DNA of 64,000 nucleotides. It comes from Verticillium longisporum (Eukaryota > Ascomycota > Sordariomycetes > Glomerellales > Plectosphaerellaceae). The translations under genes and the position numbers were made by a program. This document shows positions 21,639 through 32,730 of this stretch, piece by piece (the stretch's first letter is position 1; every line of letters begins with the position of its first letter). Location: positions 2,666,001-2,730,000 of the forward strand of contig JAETXT010000009.1 of NCBI GenBank assembly GCA_019188255.1. Reading direction: 5' to 3'. The notes beneath the pieces were generated by a model, which was not told where the DNA came from, searched no databases, and was given only the letters and a program-made list of their open reading frames with translations.

Positions 21639-24047
21639 ATGACCTTTCTCACCGAGCCCGAAGACTTGGATCCTGGTCAGACGGCCAACAAGGGACCCAA
21701 GGCCTGTACCACTTGTGCCAAGGCAAAGTCAAGATGTATCCCGGGTCCGCCGCACAGCGACAAGTGTGAGAGGTGAGAAGCCCCCCCTTTGGGCCCTGAG
21801 CCCGAGTCCCTCGAGCCATCTCCGTCTCCGGCTCCGTTGGCCTCGCACCACGGGGCCCTCAACAAGACCGAAGACGAAGCCAACAACAGAGAGTCGCTTA
21901 CTGACCGCCCGTCTCTGTGTTTCCCCCCACCTTTAGATGCCATCGCCTGCAGAAGCCGTGTGCGTCCCAGACGCCGGCACCGCCCCGTGCAAAGAAGGAG
22001 CCGAGGCCGACGCGCGTGGCCGAGCTCGAGAAGCGCCTCAATGAGTTGACGTCGCAGCTGCACGCCGCCAAGACGTCGCCCGCCGCTGCCACGACGACGA
22101 TGACGACGACGACGACGACGACTGCCGTGGTGCCGTCTTCTTCGCACCCCTCGCACTCGGTGGCGCGGCCCGCCGCCAAACCCGTCGGCGTCCCATTTGG
22201 CCACCTCTTCCCCGGCGCCGGCGCCGCCCTGGATCCCGATCCCGCACCCGCCGCCACCGTCGCGAGCCCGACCTCGCCCGAGAGCCTGCCCAGCACCAGC
22301 ACGCGCGCGACGCCCATGCCGTCCGACGCGGCGGCACGCGCCCGCGAAATCACCTGGCCCACCGGCGCCCAGGCCGACGCCGACCTGCGCCTGTACCGCG
22401 GCATCATGCAGGACCTGTTCCCCTTTGTGCTGCCGCCGCCCGACATGGACGCCGCGACGCTGGCCTCGACGCGCCCCTTTCTCTTCAAGGGCGTCGTCGT
22501 CGTCGCGAGCCACTACGACGCCTACCGCCAGCTCGTCCTAGGCGACAGGATGCTGGCCGAGGTCGCCCAGGCGGCCCTGACCAAGCCGCACAAGAGCCTC
22601 GATCTGCTGCAGGGGCTGCAGCTGCTGGTTGCCTGGTGAGCAGACTCTTGAGCCCGTTGAAGCCCCGTTGAAGCCCCGTCCTAGCCAGTCTCAGGCCCCG
22701 TCCTAGCCAGGCTCAGGCCCCGTCCTAGCCAGTCTCAAGCCTGGCTCGTAACTCTGCGCCGCCGCTGACCCTGACAGGTTCAGCTACAACATGAACAGCT
22801 ACCAGCTGACGAACCTGCTGTACCTGGCGCGGTCCATGAGCGTGACGCTCGGCGCCCGGGACGCGCAGGTCGGTCTCACGCCAGCCGAGGCCGCCGCCCG
22901 CAGCCTCGAATACATGCGCGCCTTTCTGGGCTGCTACTACCTCAACGCGCTGTAAGCTGAAGCCTGTCTGCCTGGAGCGGCATCTGCCAAGGTCACACGT
23001 ATGCTGATGCCAGACTGCAGCGTCTTTACCACGAACAAGAGGCCAGACGCCTTTATGAACACGACCCACCTCGATGGCTGCTGCAAGGCCGTCGAGGACA
23101 AGGCCGAGCACGCGAGCGACGTGCTCGTCGTCAAGCTCTTCCGCATCCAGCAGCTCGCCCAGACCATCTCGCTGACGCTGTGCGCCGACAGCGCAGCGTT
23201 TCAGTCGATGCAGGTGCCGCTGACCATGGTCGTGCAGTCGTTCCAGCAGCAGCTCGACCTCTTCAAGTCGACGCTGCCGGCCGCCGTGCAGACCAACTCG
23301 ACGCTGCTCTCGCACATTGCCATTGCCGAGATTCTCCTCTACGAAATCGGCCTGCCCGAGCGCCAGAAGGCCGGCGCCCTCATCCCCCACACCGACCGCC
23401 TCGGCCTGCTCTGGAACTGCCTGACGGCGGCCAAGACGTTCATGGACATTCGCTTTGCCGAGTCGAACCTGCGGCCGCGCTTCATCTACCTCAACGCCTC
23501 GGACTGGCTCTTCGCCGTGCTCGTCGCCCTCAAGCTGCGCACCCTGGAGCTGCCGGGATGGGACATTCGCGTCGTCGACGCCCACCTGCCGCTCGAGCAC
23601 ATGGTCGACACGCAGATCCGGGACATGGACGAGCTCGTCGCCAAGCGCGCCGAGGGCACCCAGCCCGGCGACGCGCTCGCCTGCTCGTCGTCCCAGTCGC
23701 AAGGCTTCCTCGACCCCTACGAGCGCAACCGGCAGGTCATCAGCCACCTGAAGCACCTCGCGGCGCGGGAGCTCAACGCCCTGAGCGAGGCCGCCGGCCG
23801 CACCCCCGAGTGCGGCCTGACGGTGGTCGCGGCCGTCGCCGCCGACGCTGCGTCGAGCCGTGCCGCGCCGAGTGCTGTGGCGCCGGGCCTGTCTGGGGGC
23901 GGCGCGCTGGCGGGGCCGGCCATGGCGACCGACACGATGATGCGGGATCTCGACGCGGCGTTCTGGTCGGATGCGTTCTCCGACCCGAGCTGGCTGTTTG
24001 GCGATACGGGCAATTCGGCGGTCGCAGACATGGACTGGAATTATTGA
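21639..24047 (+). CDS. Zn2Cys6 fungal-type transcription factor, four exons
   Basis: Nuclear DNA-binding regulator, 677 aa. Exons are 21639-21772, 21937-22635, 22778-22951 and 23021-24047; all four joins are in phase with GTGAGA, GTGAGC and GTAAGC donors. The binuclear zinc cluster spans the first intron: C-x2-C-x6-C-x9-C-x2-C-x6-C from ACTTCAKAKSRC to CERCHRLQKPC (residues ~23-54). It is followed by the linker and a short coiled-coil dimerisation helix (VAELEKRLNELTSQL). A Thr-rich disordered stretch comes next, and then the helical middle homology region (VVVASHYDAYRQLVLGD, WFSYNMNSYQLTNLL, LYEIGLPERQ). The acidic, Trp-containing C-terminus (DAAFWSDAFSDPSWLFGD) looks like an activation domain. 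The targets cannot be deduced. It precedes thi6 by 360 bp in the same direction, but co-regulation is only a possibility. Confidence 0.88.
22674..22739 (+). repeat. 22-bp tandem repeat in intron 2 of the Zn2Cys6 gene
   Basis: Three near-perfect copies of ccccgtcctagccagtctcagg within the 142-nt intron 22636-22777. Two short gttgaagcccc copies precede it. Confidence 0.9.
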
Positions 24048-24410
24048 TATGTCATGATGCGCAGCAAGACTGCGAATTGGCAAGCAAAACAGCCTGGGCG
24101 TTTGGGTGGATTTATTGAGGGATTACACAATGGGTAGAAGAATGTACAAGTACAGCTATAGCAGATGAGATTGAGGGTTTTGCCAGGGCTAAAAATGTAT
24201 GAGCCTTACACTGTCTTGCTCTATCCGTTTATATTCTGCCTGTTCTACCTCTGGTGGTAAGGTTCCCGGTTGGATCAGTCGGCTGGAGTCGGCTCACCGA
24301 CTCACCGAGCGGCATCGGTTACCTTGGCCTTGGCTGTCAGAAATGTCGCAACCGCATCATCCTCAGCCCTGCGAGCTGAACAAGCAGCTGCCTTTTCGTA
24401 TTCCTCTCCC
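24048..24410. other. Spacer between the Zn2Cys6 factor and thi6
   Basis: 3' flank of the regulator plus the thi6 promoter/leader. I looked for the conserved core of a eukaryotic TPP riboswitch in this leader and did not see it. Confidence 0.5.
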
Positions 24411-26104
24411 ATGAACACCACGATGAAACCAGTCGACTACTCGCTCTACCTCGTCACCGACTCGACGCCCGGCATCCTCGGCACGGCGGACCTCGTGTCG
24501 GTCGTCGGGGCGGCGTGCCGCGGCGGCGTGACGATGGTGCAGTACCGCGAGAAGCAGGCGGACACGGGGGCGCTGGTGCGCACGGCGCGGGCGCTGCACG
24601 CCGTGACGCGGCGCCACGGCGTGCCGCTGCTCGTCAACGACCGCGTCGACGTGGCGCTGGCCGTCGGGTGCGAGGGCGTGCACGTCGGCCAGGACGACAT
24701 GGACGTCGCGACGGCGCGCCGGCTGCTGGGGCCGGCGGCCCTCATCGGCGTCACGGCGAGCACGCTCGACGAGGCGCGCGCCGCGGCCAGGGGCGGCGCC
24801 GACTACCTCGGCCTCGGCACCGTGTTCGCGACGGCGACCAAGACGAACACGAAGCACGTCATCGGCACGGCGGGCCTGCGGGCCATCCTCGACGGGCTGG
24901 CGCGCGACGACGACGCCGCCGCCGCCGCCGTCCGCACGGTCTGCATCGGCGGCATCCACGCCGGCAACGTCCAGCGCGTGCTCTACCAGTCGGCGGCGCC
25001 GGCCAAGGCCCTCGACGGCGTCGCCGTCGTCAGCGCCGTCGTCGCGGCCGCGCACCCGTACGCCGCGGCCCGCAGCCTGCTGACCCTCGTGCGCAGCCCG
25101 CCGCCGTTCGCGCGCGGCGTCCTCGCGCCCGGGAGCCCCGCCGCCGCGGCCTCGGCCGACGCCGTGCTGGCCCTCGTGCCGGGCGTCATCCGCGCCGTGG
25201 CCGCGCAGGCGCCGCTGTCGCACAACATGACCAACCTCGTCGTGCAGAACCTGGCCGCCAACGTCGCCCTCGCCGTCGGCGCGTCGCCCATCATGGCCAA
25301 CTTTGGCGACGAGGCCGTCGACCTCGCCGCCCTCGGCGGCGCCCTCGTCGTCAACATGGGCACCGTCACGCCCGAGGGGCTCGACAACTACGCCAAGGCG
25401 CTGCGCGCGTACAACGCCGTCGGCCAGCCCGTCGTCTTTGATCCCGTGGGGTGAGTCTCCTTCCGGTCCGCCCCGTACATCCAAGGCCCCCCCCCTGCTG
25501 ACAGTCCAGCGCCGGCGCGACCGCCGTCCGCCGCGCCGCCGTCAAGACGCTCCTGGCGGCGGGCTACGTCGACATCATCAAGGGCAACGAGGGCGAGGTG
25601 ACGACGGTGCTGGGCGAGGCGCCGCCGCAGCAGCAAAAGGGCGTCGACTCGTCGCCGTCGGCGCTGACGGCCGCGGCCAAGGCGTCGCTCGTGCGGCGCC
25701 TCGCGGCCCGCGAGCGCAACGTCGTCCTCATGACGGGCGCCGTCGACTACGTCTCGGACGGCACGCGCACCTTTGCCGTCGCCAACGGCCACCCCCTGCT
25801 CGCCGCCGTCACGGGCACCGGCTGCTGTCTCGGCACCACCGTCAGCGCCATGGTCGCGGCCCAGCGCGCCGCCGCCGGCGATGGCGACGGCGACGGCGAC
25901 AGCGACAGGCTCGCCGCCGTCGTGGCGGCGCTGCTGCATTATGAGATTGCCGCCGAGAGGGCTGCTGTGCGGGACGACGTCAAGGGGCCTGGCAGCTTTG
26001 TGCCGGCCTTCCTCGACGAGCTGGCGACGGTCAGGCAGATGACGGTGGACGGGGATCTGGCCTGGCTTGCCGCGGCCAAGGTGAGCCTGGCCGACGAGGC
26101 GTGA
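24411..26104 (+). CDS. THI6: Bifunctional thiamine-phosphate synthase / hydroxyethylthiazole kinase
   Basis: Fusion enzyme of thiamine synthesis. The N-terminal ThiE half couples HMP-PP with HET-P to thiamine phosphate, and the C-terminal ThiM half phosphorylates hydroxyethylthiazole. Exons are 24411-25450 and 25510-26104, giving 544 aa, typical for Thi6. ThiE motifs are LYLVTDS, TMVQYREK, GVHVGQDDM and YLGLGTVFATATK, with the phosphate-binding CIGGIHAGNVQRV. ThiM begins near residue 240: PLSHNMTNLVVQNLAANVAL, GALVVNMGTVTPEG, DPVGAGAT (completed exactly across the intron) and the catalytic TGTGCCLGT with its Cys. The start at 24411 is the first ATG; a second in-frame ATG lies at 24423. The sequence is extremely GC-rich. 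It is expected to be cytosolic. It converges on the isochorismatase gene with only 189 bp between stops. Confidence 0.94.
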
Positions 26105-26293
26105 TCTCAATACGTGATCTCAATCTATAATCTTGATCCATGATGGGTCACATGGCTCAAAAGCGGGACAACGTGCGAGGGACTCGGCGACGGTGAAGAG
26201 AAATGCATTGTGTATATGACCAACGCATAGAATAGACCGGTAGACGAAAAAGCTACCTCCACCCAAGAGAATGCTTGCAAACTACCTCCAATG

Positions 26294-26996
26294 TCACAGC
26301 AACGCCTGCAGACTGTCCTTGGTCGCTTTGCCCGTCTCCTTGACTATGCCGACGATGTCCTTGAACTCAGCAACCTTGGCATCGCCCATGAGCTCGTACA
26401 GCACGCTCTCGCTCGTCGTGACCGTGGCGCCCTCGCCCCTGAGCCTCGCCAGCGCAACGGCAACCTCCTCCTTGTTGCAGCTGCTGACGCCGTCGGCGCA
26501 GACGTAGACCTTGTGCCCGTTGGCGATGAGGTCAAGGGCCGTCTGCGTGATGCAAACGTGCGACTCGATGCCCACGAGAATGACCTCGGCCTTGTCGCCG
26601 CTCTCAAAATGCTTGGCCACGCCGGGCACCCACATGCTGAAGCGCGTCTTGTCGACGACGGGGTGGACGAGGTCGGACGGCGTCAGGAGGGATTCGAGCT
26701 CCGAGACGGTGGGGCCGAGGCGCGCACCGTTCTGGGTCGTCGTGTGGACGGGGATGCGCAGGATGTGGGCGGCGCGGAGCAGCTTGGCCGTTGTCGCGAT
26801 GACGGCGTCCAAGTTCCAAATGGCGGGGCGGAACTTTTCCTGGATGTCGCAGATGCTTTGGGCGTTCGTTAGTAACGGGCGTTGCAAGGCGTTGCAAGGC
26901 GTTGCAAGCTGCAGCACGGCAGCATCGCAAGACGGCAAGGGCTCACAAGACGACGGGCCGCTGGAAGCGACGCTGGGGCAGAGGTTGATCGGCCAT
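26294..26996 (-). CDS. Isochorismatase-family cysteine hydrolase, two exons
   Basis: Small hydrolase of the isochorismatase-like superfamily, 203 aa, close to the eukaryotic ISOC1/ISOC2 type. Exons on the minus strand are 26996-26947 and 26855-26294; the join creates the strand ending in FICDIQEKF. The likely catalytic triad is Asp in CDIQEK, Lys in VVDKTRFSMW and Cys in GIESHVCITQTALDL, all present. The substrate is not predictable; relatives include putative nicotinamidase- and isochorismate-like enzymes, often uncharacterised. The start ATG at 26996 gives a short N-terminus with FQRPVV before the first strand, as in relatives. The intron contains a TACTAAC branch point and a 10-bp tandem repeat. 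Confidence 0.88.
26877..26909. repeat. 10-bp tandem repeat in the isochorismatase intron
   Basis: Three copies of gcgttgcaag lie head to tail inside the 91-nt intron, just upstream (in gene direction) of the TACTAAC branch point. Confidence 0.9.
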
Positions 26997-28001
26997 TGTG
27001 GTGAGGAAGCGTGACGGGGATCGGGATGAAGGTTGCAGGCGCGCCGGCAATGGTCGTCGTAGTTGTTGCGCTTGCGTGGGTCGTGTGATTCGCAGGTGAG
27101 ATGAGATGATCCTTGTATTGACAAATCGCATGCCCAGAGGTGAATATGGCGGTGACGGCGAATGGTGGTCGGATACTCAAGCTGGAATGAGCAGTGGATT
27201 GAGGACGATGAGGCGAAAGAGTGGTGGGGAAGAATCAAAAGCAGTGCCGGAGGAGAGGAGCCGAGGTCAGTCCCCAGACCCTGGACAGAGAGAAGTATGC
27301 AGCTTGGGAGGCAGACTGAAGCAGTGAAGCAGATGGAGGCAGATAGTTGTAGATGTAGATGTAGATGTAAAGGGAAACAAAAAAGCAGTTTTTGCTGTGA
27401 TTCTCTAGATAGCACCATGAGAGCAGGGGCGAGGGGCAACTGACGTTGCTGCACCAGCCCTTCCTTCCCCGGTGCCGGCCGCGGGGCAAGGGCGACTGCC
27501 GGCTCGCAACGGGCAAGGGCGATCGATGGACGAGTTGCATGAGGGGCAGGAACATGGCGAGGGGCAGGAGCAGGTGTGGCGGGTCATCCCTGCCATGGGC
27601 TGGGGTCCGCTGCTGGGAACTGGGAAGGCGGGGTGGCCTGCCTACCTAGTTGCTAGGTACCTAGGTACCCAAGCTACCTTGCCTGTCAGTCAGGCTATAT
27701 GGTACCTTAGGTTCCTTCGGCATCTTGACTCTATCACTAGCAGAGCTACTGAACAGCACAGTTACTGAACAGCACAGGGAGAGCGACATCGAAGACACAA
27801 GACAAGGTAGAGAGACAGAAGCATTGCAGTCATAAGATATAATGGCCCACCCCTCCCCCTCTCGAGGGATCAGCATGTCCCAGCCATCTTTCCACCAGTG
27901 GCTTCACCAAAAAGGCTAAGATACGAACTCGTAAGCCACTCCTTGCTGCCTGCACCCTGCCTGCACCCTGCCTGCTTGCCTGCCTCCCGTCAAGCGTGAG
28001 C
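26997..28001. other. Intergenic region upstream of the isochorismatase gene
   Basis: About 1 kb without a recognisable gene. It contains a (tgtaga)n microsatellite near 27345-27368 and a palindromic taggtacctaggtaccc stretch at about 27654-27670. Confidence 0.5.
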
Positions 28002-30032
28002 TCACTCTGCCGTGGCCGTCGGCTTGGCCTTGCCTGCCGGGTTCATCCACGAAAACGCCGATGCCCCGCCAATGGGGTTCGCCGAGCGCGGCATCGGCGT
28101 GGCCAGCGGCGTCGAGCTAGAGTGCGCATGCACATGCGCGTGCGCCGGTGCCTGTACGTGTGCGTGCGGCTGGGAGGCCATGCTCGTCGTGCTCGTCACC
28201 GTCGTGCTGCGCGCCTCCCGCGGCTGCGTCTGCGTCTGCGTCTGCGTCTGCACGACGCCGCTCGTGCTGGCCGCCCGCTTCGGCTCCCACCGCAGCCCGT
28301 TGCTCGATCCGCTGTCGCTGGCGCCGCTGTTCGTCTGCTGGCCGCCCTTGCGCCGCTGCTCGCCGCTCGTGCGCCGAGGCGCCGGTTCGTACGCCGCACC
28401 GGTGCGCGCAGACGATGAAGAGCCACCCGATTTCAGGGGCTTGAGCACCTTCATGTTGCGTGTCCCCCGGCCCGCTGGCTGGTACCCGCTCAGCGGGCCC
28501 CCGTCGCGCTGGCCATTGTCCGCGCCGCCGCCACCGCCTGCCGCCGCCCCGTGCCGCCACGAGCCCCAGATGCCGCCCGACGATCCCCGCCGCCCGCCAT
28601 CCGTGCTGCCCGTCACCGACAGCGACCCCGACAGCTCCTTGGCCTGCGACTCGCCATCCCCGCCGCTCTCAGACAGGGCGCCCGTGCTGGTGCCGACCGA
28701 CTTGGCCGTCTCGAGGTCGTCCATCATGGGCGACGGCAGGCCGCGCGAGACCTCATCGCCGTCTCGGTCGCAAGACTCGAGCTCGTCCTCGTACTCCCGC
28801 GGAGGCGCCACCTGGGCCCGCGGCTCAAACGAGACAAACGGCCTGGCGTTGGCGTTGAGGCGAGGCCGTTCGGGCAGCACATTGGTCGTGTAGATGCGCT
28901 TGAAACAGCCGTCGTCTTCCGGCCGCACAAACGGCACCGACAGCTTCTCGCGGCCGTTACCGACGAGCGACATGCGATTTTGCGAGAACAAAATGTCGGC
29001 CATGTGCGCACGCAACGTGTCGCTGCCAATGAAGATCTGGATGCCCTTTCTCGCCTCTGACCCTTCGCCCTGGTCCATGCCCGTCCCTTCAAACAGGGCG
29101 GTGACGCTGGGGACCTGGCCGGGGCACCCGGACCGCCGCGTCCCCTCGGGCGTGGCCCCCCCGAGGTAGACGTTCATGCGAATCTTCTAGACGCCGACGA
29201 CGTCGCGCTCGAGCTCGTCCCCGAGCTCCAGCTCTCTGATCAGCGAGTAGTCAATGACAGACTTTTGCGATCCCGTGCACAGGTCAGCGTACCGCATGGT
29301 GGCGTGCGCAAAGTTGGTCGAGAGCCAGCATCGAATGATGGACGGCACAGAGCCCAGGATGAAGAACTCGGGTGGAGGTTCCACAGCCTCAATGGGCGAG
29401 TCGTCCTCGTGACTGCTGACCAGAAAGTTGTCCGTGTGCATGCCCAGGCTGCTGGCCCGTCCCGAGGCCAGTGAGTGCACCGAGTGTACCGAGTGCCCGG
29501 CAGAGCTGTGCCTTCCATCCGACTTGTGCGAGAGTGACCGCTCCATCAGCATGCCGCTGCTGGGTCTGGGCGGTCCAAACTCGCCCGAGTGTCGGGCGCT
29601 GTGGCTGGCCCAGTCCGACTGGCGAAGGGCGCTCTCGTCAAAGCGAACGCTGTTCGCTCGCGAGGCAGCGCCGCGGCGTGTGGGTTCTTCTTCTGCAGGC
29701 CCCAGATGGAGCGAATTCAGCAGGTTGTCCGGCTCGTCCATGTCGTAGAGGTCGTGTGCGTTGACGTGGGTTGGGCCTGGCCACACGTTGCAGTTAGTTG
29801 GGAGGGTTGAAGTGAGTAGGCGGGCAGTAGACGAACCTTGCTGAGGCGTGCCGGCCAGCACCCCGGGAAAGGGGTGTTGCTGCCACACAGACTTTAGGTT
29901 GGCATCCTGCTCCTGCCGTCGTTCCAGCCTGGCGAGCCTCTCGGCCTGACTATTCTGCACTAGCTGGACCTGCTTGAGGTCCATCTGTAGGGTATAGAGC
30001 TCGTCTCGTGGGGGTGCGAAGCGGGAATCCAT
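28002..30032 (-). CDS. Conserved fungal protein of unknown function, interrupted by an in-frame TAG
   Basis: Two open stretches in one continuous frame, 30032-29187 and 29186-28002, separated only by a TAG at 29187-29189; ignoring it gives 656 codons. A 60-nt intron (29777-29836, GTTCGT donor, CTAAC branch) is likely. Starting at ATG 30032, the N-terminus is a coiled coil (DELYTLQMDLKQVQLVQ, RLARLERRQEQD). A Ser/His-rich linker follows, and then a folded-looking core: FILGSVPSIIRCWLSTNF, YADLCTGSQKSVIDYSLI, the TAG, then IQIFIGSDTLRAHMADILFSQ and VPFVRPEDDGCFKRIYT. The last ~250 residues are low complexity (QTQTQT, HAHVQAPAHAH). I recall similar fungal proteins labelled 'ubiquitin carboxyl-terminal hydrolase 19', but no USP Cys or His box is visible, so I do not assign that activity. 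It may be a pseudogene, a sequencing error or an edited or read-through gene. Confidence 0.75.
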
Positions 30033-31796
30033 GGGCGTTACGGTGTCTGCTCGCTGCGTTGTGGTTCTAAACAGGCGAGTTCGGTTGATTTCAAGTCTCA
30101 AGAGCCTGGTGCTTGTACTGGAACACGGCGGAGCGTAATGAGGACGGATCAAATCGAGGCGGGAAAAGTCGAGATGCTGCGGGTGAAGCCCGAGTTGGCC
30201 CTGAAACGGGATCAAAGGGGAGAAAAAAAAGAAAACAAGAAACGCAAGACAAAAGGGCGGTGATTAACGAGAGTATGAAGTTGTCAGGTTGGCGTGGGAG
30301 GCAGCAAGCACCACGGTCATGTAGCGTTGAGGTTATCGATGGGGATAGCAGTTTGACGGCGGCAAGTGGTTGCAAGGAAGCTGAGCTCGACCTCGATCCC
30401 TCAATGTCCGTTCACGAGGTCCACCGCCCCTGCCGCATCGCACAGCGAGACCCGTCTGGTCGTTGTAAACGTAGGCCGTGATTGAGGGGAGTGGACGGCA
30501 CTGCTTGGCTGTGAGATCCGGATTGGGATGGAGTCAAGTCGGCGGGTGCGACTACGTCGGTTGCTTTCGAGACGTCGACGTTTGGGGGGGGGCCGAAAGT
30601 AGGGTGGTATGGATGTGGCAAATGAAAATGTCGTCAGTTGTTTTGATGCGAATCACGCCTGGATCGTGGTCGGTGTATGGGACTCTATTCTCGGTGTTGA
30701 CTTGGGCAGGACCAACGAGAAATCCTATCTTGACGTCGAGACGGACGAACGGCGTGGCAACGGAAATGTTCCCTGTGAAGTCTGGCGGATGGAGAACAGC
30801 CGAAGAGCGAGGGGCGAGGGGCTTGTTTGTTTGACGGAGCGTGCGTTACGCTCGAGGCATCGAACGCTGGGCAGACAAGGGCAGATTGATGGAGGACGGT
30901 TCAATCGAGGGATGGATGGACGTTGGTTTTCGAGGGCGATCAATAATGATAGTGCTGATCGGACGCTGGAGATTCGGTGGGTGTTTTGGAAGAAGCAGTC
31001 GTTCGATCAGAGGAAAAGGGTAGCCTTTTGGAAGGGGTGCCAGGTCAAAGCATGGAGGAGGGGAGACGGGGGGGCAACACCAGAGGTTTGGTTTGAGAGG
31101 TGGGTGTTGGTTGATGAACGTTGTTGTCCTGGGACGTGAACACGAGCAGACAGGCGGACGGTGTTTGGAGTAGGTAGGCGATGGGTCCGGGGGGGGGCAG
31201 CCTATCCCGTTTGGCCTGGGTCATGCCATCAGGAACACACTAGCGATAGTTAGAGACGGCCACAGCACTGCCTTTGCACCTGGTGCAACCTGCCTTGGCG
31301 GCCCGCAATGCACCGCTGAGGGTGCCCACTATAGGGAGATACCTGTCTCCCGTGGTGGCTCTCTAGGGGAGGGGAGGTACCTTTACAGCGGGGGGGTGTT
31401 GGCGGCGTGAGGCTTGGGCGGGTGCGCCTGGCCCGTGTCGCGACAGTCGTTGCCAGTGACTGGGCACTTGCCTGGTTGGTTGGCCAGGGGCGACCGATCG
31501 CTTTGGGGGGTAAGGAGGAAGGGGGCCTCGGCGGGGAACTTGGGCCGGAGTCAGCCCGCCTTGACTCTGGCCACCAAGACATGCTGACTATGCTGACTCC
31601 GGCCACTCTAGGTAGGTATCTCACGTAGTGCTGGGCCTAGAGAGCAGCGAGAAGGCCACCACTCTTCCGACTTTACAACTCAACCCATCTGGAGGACATG
31701 ATGGCAGCGAGATTCATCACTGTTTAGCACTGTCATAGAGTCCAAGGTCTAAACATTCTATGCAAGACGGAAGCATCTAGCTCTGCCTCCCACGGT
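30033..31796. other. Intergenic region, 1.76 kb
   Basis: Lies between the start of the TAG-interrupted gene and the 3' end of the SGNH esterase gene. One plus-strand open frame (30609-31139) has no recognisable domain and looks fortuitous. A CTAGGTAGGTA motif lies at 31608-31618. Confidence 0.5.
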
Positions 31797-32730
31797 CTAT
31801 TCTGCCCTGGGGTACTCCCGCCAGTCCGGCAGCTGATAGCCCGTGCGATCGTCATCCCCGCGTCCCACCCACTCGGCTCCAATGTGCGGCACGACGGCGT
31901 CGTAGAAGATGCGGTACGCCTCGCCGCTCATGTGCAAGCCGTCCGGCAGCAGGTCGGCGAGGACGCCGCGCTGGCCACTCTCAAAGGTGCCGAGCAGGGG
32001 CCTGCCGGCGCCGGCCTCGTAGTCCGGCGTCTTGGCGACGGCGTAGTCCATGAGGGCCTTCCACAGGTCGATGAGGACGACGCCCTCGTGCTCGGCGGCG
32101 ACGTCCCGCGCCAGCTGGGAGTACTGCGCGCTGATGGCGGAGTAGCGCGTCGTCTCGGGCCAGCCCTTTTCCTTGTCGAGGACCTCGATGCGGATCTCGT
32201 CGACGGGCGGCGGCGTCACGAGCAGACTCTTGGGCTTGTGGGCGGCGTTGGCCTGGTGCGTGATGATCTTGGTCTGGTTGGCGCGGTACTTGTACTGCGC
32301 CACGTGCTGCCTGTGCATCGGCCGCACGGTGACGTAGGTGCCTGGCAGCACGAACAGGTACTCGATCTTCGGCGTCGTGTCCGAGGGCGGCTGGAAGAGC
32401 GTGTCGAGGTGCTGGACCACGTTGGCCGTGTTGTAGCCCGAGAAGCCACGGTTGATCACGTCAAGACGTCTGATGGTGTCTGGTGCCGTGTGAGCCCGGG
32501 ATTTTTTTTTTTTTTGTCTCTATGATAGTATAGTCATGCGGCCTCGGGACGACTCACGGATCTGCAGTTGCGACTGGAAGGAGAAGCCATCGAGAACCTC
32601 GACGGCGTGCTGAAACAGCGAATCGCCCGGCAGGACGACCTGAGGATAGGGTTTCTAGTGACTCGTCAGTCTACGTGCTTTGGCACGAGCTTTGTCAAGA
32701 CTTTTCCAGCCGTGTACTTACCGTAGCCAT
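31797..32730 (-). CDS. SGNH/GDSL esterase, isoamyl-acetate-esterase-like, block III degenerate
   Basis: Serine esterase fold of the IAH1 group, whose members hydrolyse small acetate esters. Exons on the minus strand are 32730-32722 (only three codons), 32654-32558 and 32479-31797, giving 262 aa; phases close exactly with GTAAGT and GTGAGT donors. Block I is PGDSLF (catalytic Ser), block II is INRGFSGYNT (oxyanion Gly) and block V is LLPDGLHMSGEAY (Asp and His). Block III, normally GxND with the oxyanion-hole Asn, reads LPGTYVTVRP: Asn and Asp are both missing, and no alternative frame restores them. The AHKPKSLLVTPPPVDEIR segment is typical of the fungal subfamily. Activity may therefore be reduced, altered or lost. 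Fold assignment is strong; function is uncertain. Confidence 0.85.

Noticed and set aside
24048..24422. Possible TPP riboswitch before THI6
   Set aside because: Thiamine genes in fungi can carry one, but I could not find the conserved TPP-aptamer core in the leader or in the 59-nt intron.
21639..26996. A biosynthetic gene cluster (regulator, THI6, isochorismatase)
   Set aside because: No backbone synthase or tailoring enzymes are present; the genes are ordinary primary-metabolism or unknown hydrolase genes.
29187..30032. Two separate genes on either side of the TAG at 29187
   Set aside because: The frame is continuous, there is no promoter-sized gap, and the second stretch starts mid-domain only two codons after the stop.
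30609..31139. 176-residue plus-strand open frame in the 1.76-kb gap
   Set aside because: No recognisable motif, no splice context and unusual composition for this genome; most likely chance.
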